This document shows positions 55,184 through 57,925 of a stretch of 57,925 nt of DNA, piece after piece. The position numbers were made by a program, and so were the translations under genes. This stretch comes from Prochlorococcus sp. AG-402-A04 (GTDB taxonomy: Bacteria > Cyanobacteriota > Cyanobacteriia > PCC-6307 > Cyanobiaceae): NCBI GenBank assembly GCA_003278045.1, contig QCHG01000009.1, forward strand, positions 1 to 57,925, read 5' to 3'. A model generated the notes under the pieces. The model was not told the DNA's origin. It made no database searches and saw only the letters and a list, made by a program, of their open reading frames with translations. Numbering within the stretch: position 1 is the first letter of the stretch; each line of letters begins with the position of its first letter.

Positions 55184-55528
55184 TTAATCTTTAGCCTCTT
55201 TTATTTCATTAAGAGATAATCTCTGAATTACTTTATTTAATTTATTTTCAATTTCCATAAACTTTCTTAAGATAATTAGATTAAAAGAAGTTGAAACTAT
55301 TATAAATAAATATAAAACAGAATCAGATCCTGCATTGACTTGGAGCATTCTTGGTAAAAGAATCCATACTTGATTAGAAAAAACTATCGCTCCGATTAAA
55401 GAAATACTAAAAAATGTGAGAAATAATTTTTCAATTGCTCTTACGCTTGTATTCCTAGATAAAACAAAAGATAAAGAATACATAATAAAAATAATTAAGA
55501 TAAAAATTAATTTCCCTGTAATTGGCAT
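55184..55528 (-). CDS. DUF2304 membrane protein
   Basis: This 114-residue protein has three hydrophobic helices and a charged C-terminal helix (EIENKLNKVIQRLSLNEIKE). The pattern (TSVRAIEKLFLTFFSISLIG (20) and VNAGSDSVLYLFIIVS) matches DUF2304, usually encoded next to a family 2 glycosyltransferase, as here (2 bp downstream of that gene). Its role is unknown; it may be a partner of the enzyme in the membrane. Confidence 0.8.
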   Translation of the reverse strand: MPITGKLIFILIIFIMYSLSFVLSRNTSVRAIEKLFLTFFSISLIGAIVFSNQVWILLPRMLQVNAGSDSVLYLFIIVSTSFNLIILRKFMEIENKLNKVIQRLSLNEIKEAKD

Positions 55529-55530
55529 AA

Positions 55531-56220
55531 CTAATTATTGAATGGTTTGAAAAGATTTTTTATCAATATATTTATAGAATTTAATGAATTTTGAGTTTTT
55601 TTATTGTTATATTTAACTCTCACAGGGAACTCCTTATAAATACAATTTGATTTGCAAATTTTATAGCTTATCTCGCTTGCATGCGCCATATCATGATTAT
55701 TTATAGGTAATAAGAAGTCCCTAATTAAGTCTCTTTTCAATACCCTTAATCCATTATGCGCATCAGTAAAGTCAATAGAGTAAAAAAGGTATTCATATAA
55801 ACTAGCTATTTTTAAAACAAATCTTTTAAAATAGGGAATTTCTGGTAAGTATTCATTAGTTAAAAATCTTGAGCCAATTACAGCGTCTAAATTATCATTT
55901 TTGGCAAGATTAATCATATTAAATGCATCAATAGCTCTATTTTGACCATCCCCATCAAAAGTAACAGCATATTTATAATCTTTAGTTTTCAAGAAATATT
56001 CAAATCCACTTTCAAGCGCGGCTCCTTGTCCTAAATTTAATAAATGTTTAATTGACTTAAAACCTAATTTTTGAATAAGTTCAGAACTATTATCGGTACT
56101 CCCGTCATCAATAAAAATAATATTTTCAAACCATTTAGATAAATCTCTAACTACAAAATTAATATTATTAATTTCATTAAAGATTGGAACTATCACTAAT
56201 ACATCGCTTGTATCAATCAT
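55531..56220 (-). CDS. Family 2 glycosyltransferase (polyprenyl-phosphate sugar transferase-like)
   Basis: This 229-residue GT-A enzyme has VPIFNEINNINFVV, the metal-nucleotide site IDDGSTDNS (D38, D39) and TFDGDGQ (D89, D91), then GSRFLTNEY and FTDAHNGLRVL. The layout matches dolichol- or polyprenyl-phosphate mannosyl/glucosyltransferases. It has no C-terminal membrane helix; DUF2304 and GtrA next to it may supply the membrane part. The sugar is unknown. Confidence 0.88.
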   Translation of the reverse strand: MIDTSDVLVIVPIFNEINNINFVVRDLSKWFENIIFIDDGSTDNSSELIQKLGFKSIKHLLNLGQGAALESGFEYFLKTKDYKYAVTFDGDGQNRAIDAFNMINLAKNDNLDAVIGSRFLTNEYLPEIPYFKRFVLKIASLYEYLFYSIDFTDAHNGLRVLKRDLIRDFLLPINNHDMAHASEISYKICKSNCIYKEFPVRVKYNNKKTQNSLNSINILIKNLFKPFNN

Positions 56221-56262
56221 TATTTGAGCCCCTTCTTTTATATTGAAGAATAATTAATTTTT

Positions 56263-57066
56263 CTATATTTTTTTCCATTTTGCTATAAATGCTGGATAAA
56301 AATATTTAACACCAAATTTATTATAAATTTCTTCAAAGAATAGTAAAAATTTTGAAATAAAAGGTTTTAAAAATATTGGCAATCTAAAAATTAAACTATT
56401 GAATATTAGAAAATATGATGGCCCTCCAAAATATTTTATTTTTTCAAGTTTGAACATATCTTTTTGAGTATTCAATAACTTTATATGGTTTAATGAATCT
56501 TCAGTATTAGCATCAAAATAATTATCTAATTTGTACCATAAAACTCTAACAAAATCAAAAAAGTAATTTTTATTAGGTTCAAACATAATTAATTTACCGT
56601 TATCATTAAGCATTTCGAATATATTTTGGAATGTAGTATTTAGATCTTGAGTACAATGATGAAGTCCTCCAAAAACAATAATATAATCATATTTTAATTT
56701 ATTAACTTTATCTTTTGTCATATCCCAAACATATGAATCTGCTTTAACTAGTCTCTTATAATCATCACAAGCAGGTTTAGAAATATCATATCCATTTAAG
56801 TTTGCTTTAGGGAACCTTTTTAAAATGGCCAAAGAATTAAAACCACTTCCACAAGCAAGTTCTGCAATTTTTTTATTATTAAAATCCTCATTTTGAAACA
56901 TATAATTATAAATAAATCTTTCACGGTACTTTAATGATTCTTCATCAAAATAGTGTTTTGAATATTCATCATGAATCCTGACAAATAATTTTTCTTGAGG
57001 ATTAATGTTCAATTTTCTGGAATCATTAGAACAATAGTAACATTGGATAAGTTTAAAAATTTTCAA
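56263..57066 (-). CDS. SAM-dependent methyltransferase (class I)
   Basis: This 267-residue protein has an N-terminal part with a CxxC (C9, C12) and the SAM site AELACGSGFNSLAI (about 68-81), then NGYDISKPAC and IIVFGGLHHCTQDLNTTF. A hydrophobic C-terminal region follows. The location suggests methylation of a surface sugar or lipid, but the target is unknown. It lies upstream of the glycosyltransferase on the same strand, with 42 bp between. Confidence 0.8.
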   Translation of the reverse strand: MKIFKLIQCYYCSNDSRKLNINPQEKLFVRIHDEYSKHYFDEESLKYRERFIYNYMFQNEDFNNKKIAELACGSGFNSLAILKRFPKANLNGYDISKPACDDYKRLVKADSYVWDMTKDKVNKLKYDYIIVFGGLHHCTQDLNTTFQNIFEMLNDNGKLIMFEPNKNYFFDFVRVLWYKLDNYFDANTEDSLNHIKLLNTQKDMFKLEKIKYFGGPSYFLIFNSLIFRLPIFLKPFISKFLLFFEEIYNKFGVKYFYPAFIAKWKKI

Positions 57067-57826
57067 TTTAATCTGATATATTTATCAAAATTTTATTTCT
57101 ATTTAAAGTATTATTTATAACCCCAAAAGAAATTGGTTTAGAACCAAAAAAAATTAGATAATTAATTTTTATTTAAAGTAGTAACTACAATAAAGCCTTT
57201 CTTTGTGTTTTTTATTATTTAAACAATTCATAAGTTTATAAATCTAAAATTTAAATTTAATGCTGCTTTCAATACTTTTAATTAAGGGACAATTGTTGAT
57301 GTTGGTCTAGCATCTTTTTGGATTGTTTTTATTGTTAATCCTCTTTTAAGTATTTATGGATTAGTAAATAATAAAATATTAAGAAGATAACTACTTACAA
57401 AGCTAATATAAATAATTGGAAATTTGCCAAAATTAATTCTATTGCTTTTGTTTAATCAATATTTCTTTAAGGCATAAGTTCTGGAATTCATGTAACATTT
57501 TTTACAATCTAATATAGATTATTTGCATCAAAATCTATACCCAATAGAACTTCACTTCTTCTTAAGATAAAGACCAAATAGAAACTCTAGTTAAATATTT
57601 TCTTTAACTTTGTCTTCCTTCCACAGACCACCTATGACCAACTCTACTCCAATTAGGTGAGGCATTGCTTGAGAACACATATATAAGACATGCTACAACT
57701 TGTAAATCTCTAGGAGCATTTTAAGGTACAGAATAAATTAATCAAATGCTATAAAGTAATATTGGAATTACGGCAGTTAAAAATAAATCTTAAGATTTTA
57801 TTGATATAACTGTTGTTTGACTATAT
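57067..57826. other. Gene-poor, apparently decayed stretch before tRNA-Ala
   Basis: No intact gene is seen in this 760 bp. The plus strand has a stop-bounded fragment at about 57294-57390 that reads GTIVDVGLASFWIVFIVNPL (20), like a broken membrane protein. The minus strand has an open stretch of about 42 codons at 57604-57729 (DLQVVACLIYVFSSNASPNW, 20) without an ATG. The rest is AT-rich without clear signals. This pattern is typical of the edge of a variable island next to a tRNA. Confidence 0.5.
57133..57147 (-). terminator. Weak possible terminator
   Basis: TTGGTT and AACCAA pair around three bases. Read on the minus strand, the hairpin is followed by TTTCTTTT. It could stop transcription coming from the tRNA-Ala side before the methyltransferase. 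The 6 bp stem is short. Confidence 0.25.
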
Positions 57827-57899
57827 GGGGCCATAGCTCAGCTGGTAGAGCACCTGCATGGCATGCAGGGGGTCAGGAGTTCGAATCTCCTTGGCTCCA
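57827..57899 (+). tRNA. trnA: tRNA-Ala (GGC)
   Basis: GGGGCCA pairs with TGGCTCC and A73 follows. The D arm GCTCAGCTGGTAGAGC, the anticodon arm CCTGC/GCAGG with loop ATGGCAT (anticodon GGC) and the T loop TTCGAAT complete the cloverleaf. The G:U pair in the acceptor is at position 3:70, the alanine identity mark. No CCA is encoded. It borders the gene-poor stretch, as island-flanking tRNAs often do. Confidence 0.96.
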
Positions 57900-57925
57900 T
57901 AAAAATTGTTCTTTTTTGAACTATA

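Noticed and set aside
1-57925. CRISPR array, insertion sequence, prophage or toxin-antitoxin pair
   Set aside because: I looked for regularly spaced repeats, transposase or integrase motifs and typical small gene pairs and found none; the only tandem repeats are those inside ffh and mnmA.

Overview
The window is strongly AT-rich, gene-dense and made of short genes with tiny or negative intergenic gaps. The gene set is cyanobacterial: ClpR, FtsZ next to an FtsQ-like protein, the ARC6/Ftn2-type division protein, a two-domain ThiE, a nickel superoxide dismutase with its maturation protease, and several families (DUF3611, DUF3122, DUF3721, TIGR03792-like) that I know mainly from cyanobacteria. 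Together with the streamlining this points to a high-light-type marine Prochlorococcus. That is inference from gene content; no 16S rRNA gene is present.

Layout. 1-4.2 kb: the 5' end of clpR, a PIN/TRAM membrane protein, hemW, a small DUF3721 protein and panB. 4.2-9.4 kb: SRP RNA, then a minus-strand cell-envelope and division block (miaB, ddl, a small membrane protein, ftsQ, ftsZ) and tRNA-His. 9.5-12.1 kb: a two-gene module of a cytosine-deaminase-like amidohydrolase and an FAD-linked oxidase. 12.1-16.5 kb: folC, argD directly behind tRNA-Leu, two coupled micro-ORFs, murA. 16.7-19.9 kb: a SpoU methyltransferase, lpd and trpC. 20-21.5 kb: a nickel module (NicO-type permease, sodX, sodN). 21.5-28.6 kb: an FKBP isomerase, lnt, mnmA, nnr, a group 2 sigma factor and pdhA. 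28.7-34.6 kb: ftn2, ffh, rpsP, phoH and a Bax-inhibitor-1-like protein. 34.6-38.4 kb: a conserved protein, then era, a fused trmD-ispF, a small secreted protein and larB. 38.4-46.6 kb: micro-ORFs, thiS, thiE, ribF, DUF3611, surE, pheS, nadK, cbiET and small secreted proteins. 46.6-51.4 kb: ribD, ftsH, argF and lexA. 51.4-57.9 kb: a still more AT-rich, looser surface-polysaccharide block (Wza-like exporter, Wzz/Wzc-like co-polymerase, GtrA, DUF2304, glycosyltransferase, methyltransferase), a decayed-looking 760 bp stretch and tRNA-Ala. This last block looks like part of a variable genomic island.

Most of the window is core housekeeping. The points most worth a second look are: sodX and the SpoU methyltransferase, whose conserved N-termini lie upstream of any ATG/GTG/TTG; argD, whose start codon lies 5 nt after the 3' end of a tRNA; the trmD-ispF single frame; a lexA gene with an inverted repeat 4 nt before its start and an apparently intact self-cleavage centre; two ATGA-coupled micro-ORFs with a strong Shine-Dalgarno; a co-polymerase whose kinase-like tail has no Walker A motif; and a larB gene away from other lar genes. 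I saw no CRISPR array, insertion sequence, prophage or clearly novel multi-gene system.
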